DNA of 64,000 nt from Eubacterium sp. (GCA_003486385.1 DNFT01000115.1:60896-124895); one strand, 5' to 3'; shown: positions 37,953 to 46,835, numbered from the stretch's first letter. Program-made: numbers and translations. Notes: a model not told the origin generated them from the letters alone.

Positions 37953-39059
37953 TTATTCCTGTGCTCCGTTTCTCTCATTATATTTTTCTTCGACAAACGC
38001 CTTTATTCTTGCCTTAAAAACTTCGTCATCGAACTTCTCGGCATGTTCCCTGAGCTTATGCTTGTCAAAGGTCATAGTCTCAAATCTCCTGAGTGCATCT
38101 ATAAGCGAATCTGTTGTCTGCTCTTTAAAAAAGGTTCCCGTAACTCCTTCAACAACTGTCTCTAAAGCCCCACCCTTTCCGTAAGCTATAACAGGTCTTC
38201 CGCTCGCCATCGCCTCAAGCGGTGTTATTCCGAAGTCCTCCTCGCCCGGGAAAAGGAATGCCCTGCAGCCTGCATAGAGTTCCTTGACATGTGCGTCATC
38301 GACCCTTCCAAGCAGTTCAACTGTAGGTCCCGCCATAGCCTTAAGGCGCTTGTAGTCCGGTCCGTCGCCCACAACCTTAAGCTTAAGTCCAAGCTTATTG
38401 CACGCAGCTATTGCAATATCAACTCTCTTGTATTCCTGAAAACGAGATACAACAAGGAAATAATCCCCATCATTTTCCGATATCTGAAAAAGCTTGCAGC
38501 GCACCGGAGGCGGTATCACCACTGCCTCGCGTCTATAGTGCTTTCTGATACGCTTGGCAACATTTTCGGAATTGGCAATAAAATAGTCAACTCTGGCTGC
38601 ACTTGCATAATCCCACACACGAATCCATGTGAGGAAATAATCCAACAGCTTTCTTACAAGCTTTCCTTTGCCGGACATTTTCCCGGCATACTCATACGAG
38701 AACTCCCATGCATATCTCATAGGCGAATGGCAATAGCAGATATGGATGGCATCAGGATGCGTGATAACTCCTTTTGCCACACTTGAACTGCTGCTAAGCA
38801 CCATATCATATCCTGTGAGGTCAAATGACTCAATCGCAGTAGGCATAAAAGGAAACAGCTTTCTATGATTGGTACATTCCTTCTTCTTCTGGAGATGTGA
38901 AGTTATAATATTGGCACTCTTAAGCGGCTCCTCCATCTTACTATGATTACATATCAGAGTATATATGGGTGCCTCAGGATAAAGCTCGACAAAATCCGAT
39001 AAAACTCTCTCCGCACCTCCCATTGTCGGAAGCCAGTCATGCACTAACGCAATCTTCAT
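37953..39059 (-). CDS. Glycosyltransferase family 4 (WbaZ/WcaI-like)
   Basis: A 368-residue GT-B protein starting MKIALVHDWLPTMGGAERVL, with ICYCHSPMRYAWEF and ANSENVAKRIRKHYRREA in the N-terminal half and the C-terminal VVSRFQEYKRVDIAI and FPGEEDFGITPLEAMASGRP (EX7E). This pattern is shared with GDP-mannose-using transferases such as WbaZ, but donor use is inferred only. Follows the Wzz-like gene; good ribosome site AGGTGG. Confidence 0.9.
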   Translation of the reverse strand: MKIALVHDWLPTMGGAERVLSDFVELYPEAPIYTLICNHSKMEEPLKSANIITSHLQKKKECTNHRKLFPFMPTAIESFDLTGYDMVLSSSSSVAKGVITHPDAIHICYCHSPMRYAWEFSYEYAGKMSGKGKLVRKLLDYFLTWIRVWDYASAARVDYFIANSENVAKRIRKHYRREAVVIPPPVRCKLFQISENDGDYFLVVSRFQEYKRVDIAIAACNKLGLKLKVVGDGPDYKRLKAMAGPTVELLGRVDDAHVKELYAGCRAFLFPGEEDFGITPLEAMASGRPVIAYGKGGALETVVEGVTGTFFKEQTTDSLIDALRRFETMTFDKHKLREHAEKFDDEVFKARIKAFVEEKYNERNGAQE

Positions 39060-39080
39060 TATATTCCACCTCAGTAATAA

Positions 39081-40346
39081 TTATTTGCAAAGTATATATC
39101 CTAAGATATTTCCATTCACAGTATTAACCCTTGCGAGGGCTGTCTTTATTGTATGAACCTCATCATATCCACCGTTCACCATAATGATGATTCCCTGTGC
39201 TGCTGCGATATCCCTTGATGTCTCTGCGCACACCTCTATACCATCAACACATGTAAACTTAACCTTATCTGTGGAAGCCGTCTCCGCAATCCGCTGCATA
39301 ACATTTGCATTCTTCTGTCTGCCAACCGTTGTAAGCAGTACCTCATCGACTCCGCTCTTCTCGCACATTGCACCTATAGATGCCGCAGTTATATTCTCTG
39401 AAAGCTTGACATTCTTCTTAAATTCTCCGAGAAATTCACCTTCACCTTCAAAAAACCGTTCAAGCTCCTCCCTTGTGCGGACCTTCCTGTCACATATTGC
39501 AATAACAAAAATGATAAACAATCCTATTACAAAGCCTACAGCTCCCTTTATAATCGTAGACATCTTAAAAATGTATGCAAACTGGAAATCGAACTTTTCA
39601 ATCTGTCCTGTAACAATCCTATTGTACTCGGCATATTCGTCCAAAGTCGCCTTTATAGAAGCATCATCAGGCTGAATATAAGTATAGAATCCATTAACAT
39701 ATACTCTCAAGGTCACTGTCGGCTCCGAGGCAACAGCGCATGTAATATATGGATATAATTTTTCCATCTCGCCTGCAATATATGAAGCCGCTGCCGCTGC
39801 ACCTGTACGAATTCTTTCAACTCCGCCGAGTCCTGTATATGACATACTCATTGTCTTATCATTTAGAAGTGATATTGTAAAAGTATCATACTCATTATCA
39901 GTCGGTGTTCTCGGGCTGGTAACAAGCTCTGAATATCCTGCTTCTGTAAGTGCCGAATTGACAAAATCATAAAAGCCCTGGGATGTTGCTATAGAGCCGG
40001 CATAGCTCACAGCATTGGCATTGACAGTCTGATAAATTGAGAAATCCGGTGTTCCCTCAACTCCGATGCTCTCATAATACTTCTCAAGATTGATATTAAA
40101 GGAAATATCCACAAGTCCGCAGTGAATTCTGTCTGCTTCGTTCTCAGCTATGGTAACCGGTGTTCTCTGAATCTTGCTCTCGTCATTCTCCGCTTCACTT
40201 ATCTTAAGCGAGCTGCTGTATGTTGCTGCTCCGTATAACAGCATTAAAGCCATAAGCACTGCTGCAATCCACCAGTACTTCTTAAAATTATCCCATAAGC
40301 GGTCAAAGCTGACAAATACCATATCTTCTTTTTTATTATTTTCCAT
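39081..40346 (-). CDS. Wzz/CpsC-like polysaccharide co-polymerase with degenerate BY-kinase-like C-terminus
   Basis: The 421-residue protein begins cytoplasmic, has a first membrane helix (WWIAAVLMALMLLYGA), an extracellular domain of about 200 residues, a second helix (GAVGFVIGLFIIFVIAI) and a cytoplasmic tail of about 125 residues. The tail follows the pattern of CpsD/BY-kinases (EVLLTTVGRQKNANVMQRIA where Walker A is expected; AAQGIIIMVNGGYDEVHTI and VNGNILGYIL like Walker B and the end strand) but lacks the GKT/S P-loop and the Tyr cluster. Start at 40346 chosen for AAGGAG; the frame runs on to 40409. It likely controls chain length. A possible promoter and hairpin lie upstream. Confidence 0.82.
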   Translation of the reverse strand: MENNKKEDMVFVSFDRLWDNFKKYWWIAAVLMALMLLYGAATYSSSLKISEAENDESKIQRTPVTIAENEADRIHCGLVDISFNINLEKYYESIGVEGTPDFSIYQTVNANAVSYAGSIATSQGFYDFVNSALTEAGYSELVTSPRTPTDNEYDTFTISLLNDKTMSMSYTGLGGVERIRTGAAAAASYIAGEMEKLYPYITCAVASEPTVTLRVYVNGFYTYIQPDDASIKATLDEYAEYNRIVTGQIEKFDFQFAYIFKMSTIIKGAVGFVIGLFIIFVIAICDRKVRTREELERFFEGEGEFLGEFKKNVKLSENITAASIGAMCEKSGVDEVLLTTVGRQKNANVMQRIAETASTDKVKFTCVDGIEVCAETSRDIAAAQGIIIMVNGGYDEVHTIKTALARVNTVNGNILGYILCK

Positions 40347-40379
40347 ACCAAATCTCCTTATTATTATCTTACTCTCAAC

Positions 40380-40403
40380 ACACAGCTGCCTTATTAGCTG
40401 TGT
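40380..40403 (-). other. Small hairpin in the leader of the Wzz-like gene
   Basis: A perfect 8-bp inverted repeat (40380-40387 and 40396-40403) around GCCTTATT, placed between a candidate promoter and the ribosome site. No T-run follows, so a terminator is unlikely. Confidence 0.45.
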
Positions 40404-40412
40404 ATCCAATTA

Positions 40413-40441
40413 ATTATATCATAGTTTTAATTACTTTCCAA
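40413..40441 (-). promoter_or_regulatory. Candidate internal promoter before the Wzz-like gene
   Basis: Minus strand TTGGAA (40436-40441), 17 bases, TATAAT (40413-40418). The -35 lies in the last codons of the upstream GT2 gene. It could give separate expression of the downstream half of the polysaccharide locus. Confidence 0.55.
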
Positions 40442-41255
40442 CTAAAATCTTAATATATGGTGTTATTGAGCGTACACATGCCGTCGCAAATCCAAAATTT
40501 CTGTTAAGATAATGAAACCAGTCCTTAAAAGGAAGACCCTTAAAAGATTCTTTTAACTTGATTCTTTTAACAATTCCAAGGCTCCTGTCCTGCCAGCTTC
40601 CTTCTATAGGATTGTCATTGCACACTCCGACATACTCCGGCATAACATATATATCATTACCTCCGCGCGATATCCTGAAGCCTAAATCGAAATCCCCCAT
40701 ACTGTGCTTATAGTATGAGTCGACATTTTTTACACGCTTCATTATCTCCATCGGTATCAACGTACAATTTGCATTAAATGTCGTACACTTCACACTCGGG
40801 CTGTCAACACCTATCATGCTATAGCTTATGCCCTTCCCATACAATATCCCGCCATACGAAAACTTCCCTGATGTATCGCAGGTTGCCCCTACAATAACGC
40901 TCCCGGCTCTATCCGGGCTTTTTGAATAATCAACCAGTCTGTCAATTATACCGGGAATGAAATCCACATCATCATTTACCAGCAGCATATAGTCATACAT
41001 ATCCGCATGTTTCATTCCGATTTCAATTCCGCGGTACATCCCGCCGTTCCAGAACAAGGTCGGCTCCGCATGGACAAGTTCAACATCCCTATATCCTGTT
41101 TTTTCAATTTCTTCACAGGTTCCATCAGTGCTGCCGGCATCTACCACTATATAATGATATTCATTATTGTTATTGCCTTCGTGCAGTTTTTCAAGACATC
41201 CGGTGGTCTTTTCTCTTCTGTTGTGGCAGGTCATTACAACAACTATTTTTGACAT
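40431..41255 (-). CDS. Glycosyltransferase family 2
   Basis: A 274-residue GT-A protein with VVMTCHNRREKT, YIVVDAGSTDGTCEEI, NGGMYRGIEIG and the DxD-type metal motif LLVNDDVDF, followed by MGDFDLGFRISRGG in the acceptor half. Resembles rhamnosyl/galactofuranosyl-like GT2 enzymes; specificity not known. GGAGG precedes the ATG, which overlaps the acyltransferase gene by 13 bases. Confidence 0.87.
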   Translation of the reverse strand: MSKIVVVMTCHNRREKTTGCLEKLHEGNNNNEYHYIVVDAGSTDGTCEEIEKTGYRDVELVHAEPTLFWNGGMYRGIEIGMKHADMYDYMLLVNDDVDFIPGIIDRLVDYSKSPDRAGSVIVGATCDTSGKFSYGGILYGKGISYSMIGVDSPSVKCTTFNANCTLIPMEIMKRVKNVDSYYKHSMGDFDLGFRISRGGNDIYVMPEYVGVCNDNPIEGSWQDRSLGIVKRIKLKESFKGLPFKDWFHYLNRNFGFATACVRSITPYIKILVGK

Positions 41256-42319
41256 ATCTTCCTCCCCTTAATCAGCTTAGCAAACGGAACCTCAACCGCG
41301 TGATGCAATAACGCTGTCATAAGTGCGGTCACAGATAGTACAATTAAAAGGAATGGGAAGTATCCAAGGTAATGTACATGTTCACTGAAATACTCAGTCA
41401 GCTCTATAACCGGCATGTGCACCAGATATACGGTGAAGCTGTACCTTGCGAGAAACGAGAACATTCCTCCCACCCACTGTGTCTTATCACTGTACGAAAA
41501 ATCTTTCATAGAGAGCATGAAAGCCACCGTAAGAAGCGACCATATAATCCGGTTAAACGTATCCTCCCTCATTGCGAGGAAACAGGCAAGAGCGATGATA
41601 ACCAGCCGCATATAATTCTTCTCCTTACCATCCTTTATGGCATACCATGCAACCGTTCCAAATGCAAAGGATATCAAGTTAAACACTGCACAATCCCCGG
41701 CAGTTTCCGCTGCCCAAGGCACATTATTCCTATTAAGAAAATATGAATACACCGTCTTATACCCGTATGCAAGCAGCACAACAGCAGCAAGAAAAAAAAG
41801 AGAAGCCCTATAATTCTTCACATACTTTCTTATAATAGGTGCCAGAATATAATACAGCATAAAGCAGCTCATCGTCCAAAGACCCCAGAGGTCATTCCAG
41901 TAGTAATACTGTGATGATGGGACAATTCCGTTTAAGAACAGAAAGTATCTGAGCCAGCCGATTCCAAGCATTGAGTCGGCTGGCATCTGCCCAAGAATGA
42001 CATCCCAGACAATTATGGCAAAAACAATAATCGCATAGTATGCCGGGATAATTCTTGAAACACGCTTTATAAAATATTCTTTTATATTCCTGCTGTTCTC
42101 AACAGACTGCATTATAAGATAACCGCTCATCACAAAGAAAACGCATACGCCGAAATTAAAATGCCTGAATATATTAAATACAAACTGGGGCTTGGGAAGA
42201 TTTCTGAATCCGGCAAAATGTATCATGAAAACCATTGCCGCAGCCAGAACTCTCAGAATATCGAACACTGGTCTGTTTATTCCGCTCCCTTTTGATGATA
42301 GGTTCTGTCTGTCAGCCAT
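41243..42319 (-). CDS. Acyltransferase 3 family membrane protein
   Basis: A 358-residue integral membrane protein with about ten helices. The N-terminal RPVFDILRVLAAAMVFMIHFAG contains the R and catalytic His expected for acyltransferase-3 proteins (OafA/WecH type), and VFFVMSGYLI plus YFIKRVSRIIPAYY follow. It probably adds acetyl or another acyl group to the polysaccharide on the membrane. The ATG at 42319 with AGGAAGG is chosen; it overlaps the end of the upstream gene. Confidence 0.88.
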   Translation of the reverse strand: MADRQNLSSKGSGINRPVFDILRVLAAAMVFMIHFAGFRNLPKPQFVFNIFRHFNFGVCVFFVMSGYLIMQSVENSRNIKEYFIKRVSRIIPAYYAIIVFAIIVWDVILGQMPADSMLGIGWLRYFLFLNGIVPSSQYYYWNDLWGLWTMSCFMLYYILAPIIRKYVKNYRASLFFLAAVVLLAYGYKTVYSYFLNRNNVPWAAETAGDCAVFNLISFAFGTVAWYAIKDGKEKNYMRLVIIALACFLAMREDTFNRIIWSLLTVAFMLSMKDFSYSDKTQWVGGMFSFLARYSFTVYLVHMPVIELTEYFSEHVHYLGYFPFLLIVLSVTALMTALLHHAVEVPFAKLIKGRKICQK

Positions 42320-43289
42320 TGTCACTGCCTTCCTTTCCTTCTGTCTTTACTTCCCAGTAGCAGGCATTCTCAACCTTATCGGCACCCGCCGGAATCTCAC
42401 TCCTATCAGGGTACACCCAGTTTTCGTTATACATCAGATGTGTGTCCGACTCATCCCATCTTCTGCCCTTTATGCCGAAGAGTATCTGCAGCACTCCGCC
42501 AAGATGCACCGCCTGCTTTCCCATCTTCTTTATATGTGCCGCAAGCGGAAAACCATACGCACCGCAGCCTATCAGTGCCACATCAAAATCAATCCTATCG
42601 CACTCATCGCACATATACTGCAATGCGTCGAACCATGTGGCAAACCTCTCGTCCGTCGCACTTCCGCTTGTCTGGACAGCCTTCAATGTCTTAAGCTCAA
42701 AATCCGGCAGAAGCTGTGGATTCTTAAATAGCTCTCTTCTCTTTTCATACTGCTTTCTAATCGAATCCTCAAACGGATGAATCACAAGAACCTTTTTTCC
42801 TCTGAGTGCTTCGCTCCACGGCTCATCCATCATGTTCCACGGCTCAAGCCCCATAAGAACACCCACGTTCTTTATATCACTGCAATACTTTTTCACATAA
42901 TACTCTTCATAGTTGACCAGCCAGCAGCCTAAGACGTCCACCTGTGAGCAGGAATCCTTCATAATATCGTTAAACCTGTACAACAGCTTCTCATCCTTCG
43001 GAAAGAAGCCTGCGCTCTTGTCAAGAAAGTCTATCGCGCGCCTCATCTTTTCCGCATCGTCAAATTCAGCGCTCTGCATTGCAAAGACCTCAAAGCCGCC
43101 GAATCTCCCCGCCATAAAAGGTCTTCCGCCCATTATCTCCGATTTTATAATGGTATTCATCTCGGAGGGCTCAACGATTTTCACACCTGCATACCTTTTT
43201 ACAAGCTTATGCTTAAATATATCGAAGTGCAGCTTATTGTACAGAACACCCTTCGCACCATAATACAGCCTGTCAAGCTGATTTGCCAT
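42312..43289 (-). CDS. Uncharacterised protein of the polysaccharide locus, possibly a GT-D-type glycosyltransferase
   Basis: The 325-residue soluble protein is not one I can assign firmly. It has FMAGRFGGFEVFAMQ near residue 58, which recalls the xGRxGxxE element of DUF1792/GT-D glycosyltransferases, a mid segment KKVLVIHPFEDSI, and FDVALIGCGAYGFPLAAHIKK with KQAVHLGGVLQILFGIKG near the C-terminus, recalling the final domain of the same family. No membrane helix. It is translationally linked to acyltransferase and GT2 genes, so a sugar-transfer or modifying role is inferred. Confidence 0.6.
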   Translation of the reverse strand: MANQLDRLYYGAKGVLYNKLHFDIFKHKLVKRYAGVKIVEPSEMNTIIKSEIMGGRPFMAGRFGGFEVFAMQSAEFDDAEKMRRAIDFLDKSAGFFPKDEKLLYRFNDIMKDSCSQVDVLGCWLVNYEEYYVKKYCSDIKNVGVLMGLEPWNMMDEPWSEALRGKKVLVIHPFEDSIRKQYEKRRELFKNPQLLPDFELKTLKAVQTSGSATDERFATWFDALQYMCDECDRIDFDVALIGCGAYGFPLAAHIKKMGKQAVHLGGVLQILFGIKGRRWDESDTHLMYNENWVYPDRSEIPAGADKVENACYWEVKTEGKEGSDNG

Positions 43290-43293
43290 ACTC

Positions 43294-44259
43294 TCACCCT
43301 CTGTTCTTAATTATTCTTTTAAGCTTAAAAGCCCATAAAAAATAGACCGCAATAATATATTTATACTTTCCTGTGACATAGTCATTACCCAGTATGCACT
43401 TAAGCTGCGCCTTAAGCTGCGTCTTAAGCTCCGACATTATACGCTTGTAATCATCATATCGATAATATTCACACTGGAGATACCCTGCCAGCAAAGAATC
43501 ATAATAATTCGCCATGATTCTCTGAGCCTCCTCCTCAAGCCCGATTGCTGAGTATATGTCAGCCATCTCCCTCCACATCGGGATAAGGCTCAGCTTCTTT
43601 ACCGAACGTGCCTGTGCCATGGCACTGTCCGGGTTATCCTTCCTGTAAAAATACAGCTTCTCATCGATTACAACGGCGCTATCCGACTTTGAAAAATAAT
43701 CCGCATTTACAAGCAGATCCTCACCATAGAAGATGTTCTTTCTCACCTTGTAGCTCTGTCTCATGCGTTCTGTGTCAAAAAGCTTTGCCCACAGTGCCCA
43801 GCCAAATGAAGCCTCCCTGTTGTCAAGCAGTGCCTTCATTATATCCGTTCCGTAATAACGGCTTATAGCCGGAATATTCTTCCCCGGTTCATCCTGGGCA
43901 ATAACGGCATCTGCTTTCTCACCATCCATAACCTTTACAAGACGCTCAACCGCATGAGGCTCTAACCTGTCATCGCTGTCCAAAAACATTACCCTGCTTC
44001 CGCAGGCTCTCTCAAGCCCCGCCGCACGCGCCGCTGACACTCCCTCATTCTTCTTTCTTACAAGAGTGCTCTTACTGTTTCTGTATTCATCGCAGAACCT
44101 GACTGTACCGGCATCCGTGCTGCCATCATCGACTATAATAAGCTCTATATCACTGTAGGTCTGTGCCTCAACTGAGGCTGTACACTCTCTGAGATATTCA
44201 ATTGAGGTGTTATATACAGGGACAATTATACTGACCCTGCTATCAATTAAATGACTCAT
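43294..44259 (-). CDS. Glycosyltransferase family 2
   Basis: A 321-residue GT-A protein with VSIIVPVYNTSIEYLRECT, LIIVDDGSTDAGT, GVSAARAAGLERACG and the DSDD metal motif FLDSDDRL, followed by FGWALWAKLFDTERM and IFYGEDLLVN (catalytic ED). The C-terminus holds a three-unit in-frame 12-bp repeat encoding LKTQ/LKAQ units. The start at 44259 gives the normal GT2 N-terminus; an in-frame start further up lies within the ABC exporter gene. Confidence 0.9.
   Translation of the reverse strand: MSHLIDSRVSIIVPVYNTSIEYLRECTASVEAQTYSDIELIIVDDGSTDAGTVRFCDEYRNSKSTLVRKKNEGVSAARAAGLERACGSRVMFLDSDDRLEPHAVERLVKVMDGEKADAVIAQDEPGKNIPAISRYYGTDIMKALLDNREASFGWALWAKLFDTERMRQSYKVRKNIFYGEDLLVNADYFSKSDSAVVIDEKLYFYRKDNPDSAMAQARSVKKLSLIPMWREMADIYSAIGLEEEAQRIMANYYDSLLAGYLQCEYYRYDDYKRIMSELKTQLKAQLKCILGNDYVTGKYKYIIAVYFLWAFKLKRIIKNRG
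43399..43434. repeat. 12-bp tandem repeat, three units, inside a GT2 gene
   Basis: Units CTTAAGCTGCGC, CTTAAGCTGCGT and CTTAAGCTCCGA occur back to back. Each is four codons on the minus strand, so copy changes would keep the frame. Confidence 0.8.
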
Positions 44260-45985
44260 TACTCTTAGCCACCCTGCCTTCTTTGACCTCATATACTATA
44301 TCACAATTCTTGATGGTTGAAAGTCTGTGAGCGATTATAATAAGTGTCATTTTTCCGTGAAGACTGTCTATGGCCTCCATGACAGCTCTCTCTGTCTCTG
44401 TATCAAGTGCCGATGTCGCCTCATCAAGGACAAGTATCTCCGGCTCTCTGTAGAGTGCCCTTGCGATGCCGATACGCTGTCTCTGTCCTCCCGAGAGTCT
44501 TACACCCATCTCACCTATCACGGTGTCAAGACCGTTATCCATCTCCCTGACAACATTCTCAAGCTGTGCCTCTCTTATAACGCGCCATACCTTCTCATCA
44601 TCAATTTCACTCTCCGGAACACCGAACGCTATATTCCTTCTGAGCGATTCATCCATAAGGTATATATTCTGCGGTATATATCCGACCTTCTTATGCCATG
44701 CATCCATACAGTCTGCTATATTGCTTCCGTCCACCCTGACACAGCCCTTCTGAGGTTTTAACACTCCAAGCATGATGTCAACCATTGTCGTCTTTCCGGC
44801 ACCTGATGGTCCTATAAATGCAACCGAGGTATTCTTATCAATCTTGAATGAGGCATTGTTGATTACATTCTCAACACCCTCCTCATAGGAAAAAGAAAGA
44901 TTCTCAACAGATATCTCCTTATCAAAGGTTATATCGGAAACTGTATTCTCCTCAGATTTACGCTTAGAAATAGCAAGCATTCTCTGTCTCTCGGTATACA
45001 CCGACTCAACAAATGCCCTGCTGTATAAAAGTGTACTTATATATGCGCTTATCTTATTAACCGAAGGTAGAAGTCTCATGGCACCCATCGCGAATACTCC
45101 AAGTGTTGTCGCAAATGCAATGCTTATATCTCCAAGGCTTGCCTTAATTATAACTATAATCATAAGGGAGCCTATGCAGGCCGCCTCCATGACAGGCTTC
45201 GGAATAGAATTGAGCAGTGCATTATCTTTCTGATTTTTCGCAAGGTCATAATTGATGGAATCGAACTCATCGCCAAAGAACTTCTCCCTGTTGGCAATCT
45301 TTATCTCCTTGATTCCTCCAAATGACTGCTGCATACATTTTACAATGCCAGCATAAAGTCTTCTGTATTCCTCTCCCATGTGCTTGAGCCTGTTTTTGTA
45401 AAAACGCATAAAGAAAAATGTGAATGAACCGACAATCAGACCAATTCCAAGTGTGAGAAGTCCATCCTTCACAAAAAGATAGATTCCGATAGCAGTAATC
45501 GTGCACAGCTCAGATACAAGCTGAATCACATTGAGAACCGCAACATAGAACATGTTAGTATCGTTATAAACATTTCTTATTAAATCAGCGCTGTTGTTCT
45601 TTACATGGAAGAAATAATCCTGCTCAAGGTAACTGTTCATAACCTTGCAGGACAGCTCCTTATGTCCGAAATAGATGAACTTATACGTCATGTTATTCTG
45701 CATGATTATGTAGACGGTCTTTAACACATAAGCCGCAACTATAAACGCCGAACAGGAGATAACAACATTTCTATATCCGGATATGCCGAAGGTATTGCAC
45801 ATGAATGCTATAAACGCATTGTCCATATAGCTGTCCGGAAGCATAATCGCCTCTATAAAGTTATTAAACGCATACAGAGCAACCAGCTCCATTCCGGCAC
45901 CGCCTAAGATTACCAAAGACATACCAAACAGCTTAAGTCTCTGCCCTGCATTGAACATGGAAAACATCTTTTTTAAAGCGCTCAT
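44243..45985 (-). CDS. ABC exporter (MsbA/PglK-like), candidate lipid-linked oligosaccharide flippase
   Basis: A 580-residue half transporter with a six-helix membrane domain (about residues 15-320) fused to an ATPase: Walker A GPSGAGKTT, Q-loop GYIPQNIYL, signature LSGGQRQRIGIARAL, Walker B ILVLDEATSALD and H-loop IAHRLSTI. It belongs to the same type as PglK and Wzk, which flip undecaprenyl-linked sugars. No Wzx protein is present in the locus, so this is the likely flippase. Its ATG overlaps the stop of the fucosyltransferase gene. Confidence 0.9.
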   Translation of the reverse strand: MSALKKMFSMFNAGQRLKLFGMSLVILGGAGMELVALYAFNNFIEAIMLPDSYMDNAFIAFMCNTFGISGYRNVVISCSAFIVAAYVLKTVYIIMQNNMTYKFIYFGHKELSCKVMNSYLEQDYFFHVKNNSADLIRNVYNDTNMFYVAVLNVIQLVSELCTITAIGIYLFVKDGLLTLGIGLIVGSFTFFFMRFYKNRLKHMGEEYRRLYAGIVKCMQQSFGGIKEIKIANREKFFGDEFDSINYDLAKNQKDNALLNSIPKPVMEAACIGSLMIIVIIKASLGDISIAFATTLGVFAMGAMRLLPSVNKISAYISTLLYSRAFVESVYTERQRMLAISKRKSEENTVSDITFDKEISVENLSFSYEEGVENVINNASFKIDKNTSVAFIGPSGAGKTTMVDIMLGVLKPQKGCVRVDGSNIADCMDAWHKKVGYIPQNIYLMDESLRRNIAFGVPESEIDDEKVWRVIREAQLENVVREMDNGLDTVIGEMGVRLSGGQRQRIGIARALYREPEILVLDEATSALDTETERAVMEAIDSLHGKMTLIIIAHRLSTIKNCDIVYEVKEGRVAKSNESFN

Positions 45986-46821
45986 CTTAAATCCTCATTT
46001 CCTTTTAATTCAACAACCTTCCACCCCGGCAGGTAAATCTTCCCAGCGTCAGGAGAAAATGGTGCATACACATCCCCACCGCGCTCATCCAACAGCGCTG
46101 ACCACCTTGAGAATGTGCTGTCAGATAAAATATGCCTCCTGCACGCCTTCATTACAAACATTTCCTCTATGTCCGAAAACTCTCCAAGCTCCCAGATGAA
46201 CTCCGCCTCTATGCCAAGCTTCTTAACATATTCTTCTGCAAGCTCATGGACATTGGAAAACACAACAATTCTCGGCTTTCCGTTCTTCTGTCCCAAATTC
46301 TCAAGCACGTTGGCATAATAGCCAATTGGCAATGGCGGAATATCCCCTCCTCTTATATGAAGTGAGCATGAATCGCCCGCCTCAAGCTCCTGTATGAGCT
46401 GCTGTGCCTTCTGAGGAAAAGGCTTCTTCGGCGTGAACTGTCTTAATATATCATTCTTACATGTATTAAAGTAATAGATATTCTGGAAATATCCTTTAAG
46501 ATACTTATTCCTTATAAATTTCTTTTTGTATACATTCATGTCAAGCGGGTTGCTCTCTCCGCTTCTTTCTAATATCACATTATATTTTAAGTCTCTTCTG
46601 AGTCTTTTATATACCTTGTGAAAAAAGCTCTTATTGCTAAAGCTCTCTCTCTTTGTGTAATCGATGTTGAACTCATCAAGGCCGTAAGTTCTGAAGGTGG
46701 AATTATCGACCTCTGTTGTATCCAAAAGCAGAGTATCCCCATCATGCTTTGCAACAGAATATCCACACACATAATTGTACATCTGGTTTCCCAGTCCATC
46801 ACCTATCTTAACAACTACCAT
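45982..46821 (-). CDS. Alpha-1,2-fucosyltransferase (GT11)
   Basis: A 279-residue protein with VVVKIGDGLGNQMYNYVCGY, the GT11 start motif (GGLGNQMFQYA type), the donor-binding SLHIRGGD (HxRRxD type, with R-G-G here), and FSNVHELAEE plus LSDSTFSRWSALL near the C-terminus (SNSTFSWWxA type). These support transfer of fucose, or a similar GDP-sugar, in alpha-1,2 linkage. No GDP-fucose synthesis genes are in the window. AGGAG precedes the ATG. Confidence 0.88.
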   Translation of the reverse strand: MVVVKIGDGLGNQMYNYVCGYSVAKHDGDTLLLDTTEVDNSTFRTYGLDEFNIDYTKRESFSNKSFFHKVYKRLRRDLKYNVILERSGESNPLDMNVYKKKFIRNKYLKGYFQNIYYFNTCKNDILRQFTPKKPFPQKAQQLIQELEAGDSCSLHIRGGDIPPLPIGYYANVLENLGQKNGKPRIVVFSNVHELAEEYVKKLGIEAEFIWELGEFSDIEEMFVMKACRRHILSDSTFSRWSALLDERGGDVYAPFSPDAGKIYLPGWKVVELKGNEDLR

Positions 46822-46835
46822 ACTGCTCCTCGTTT

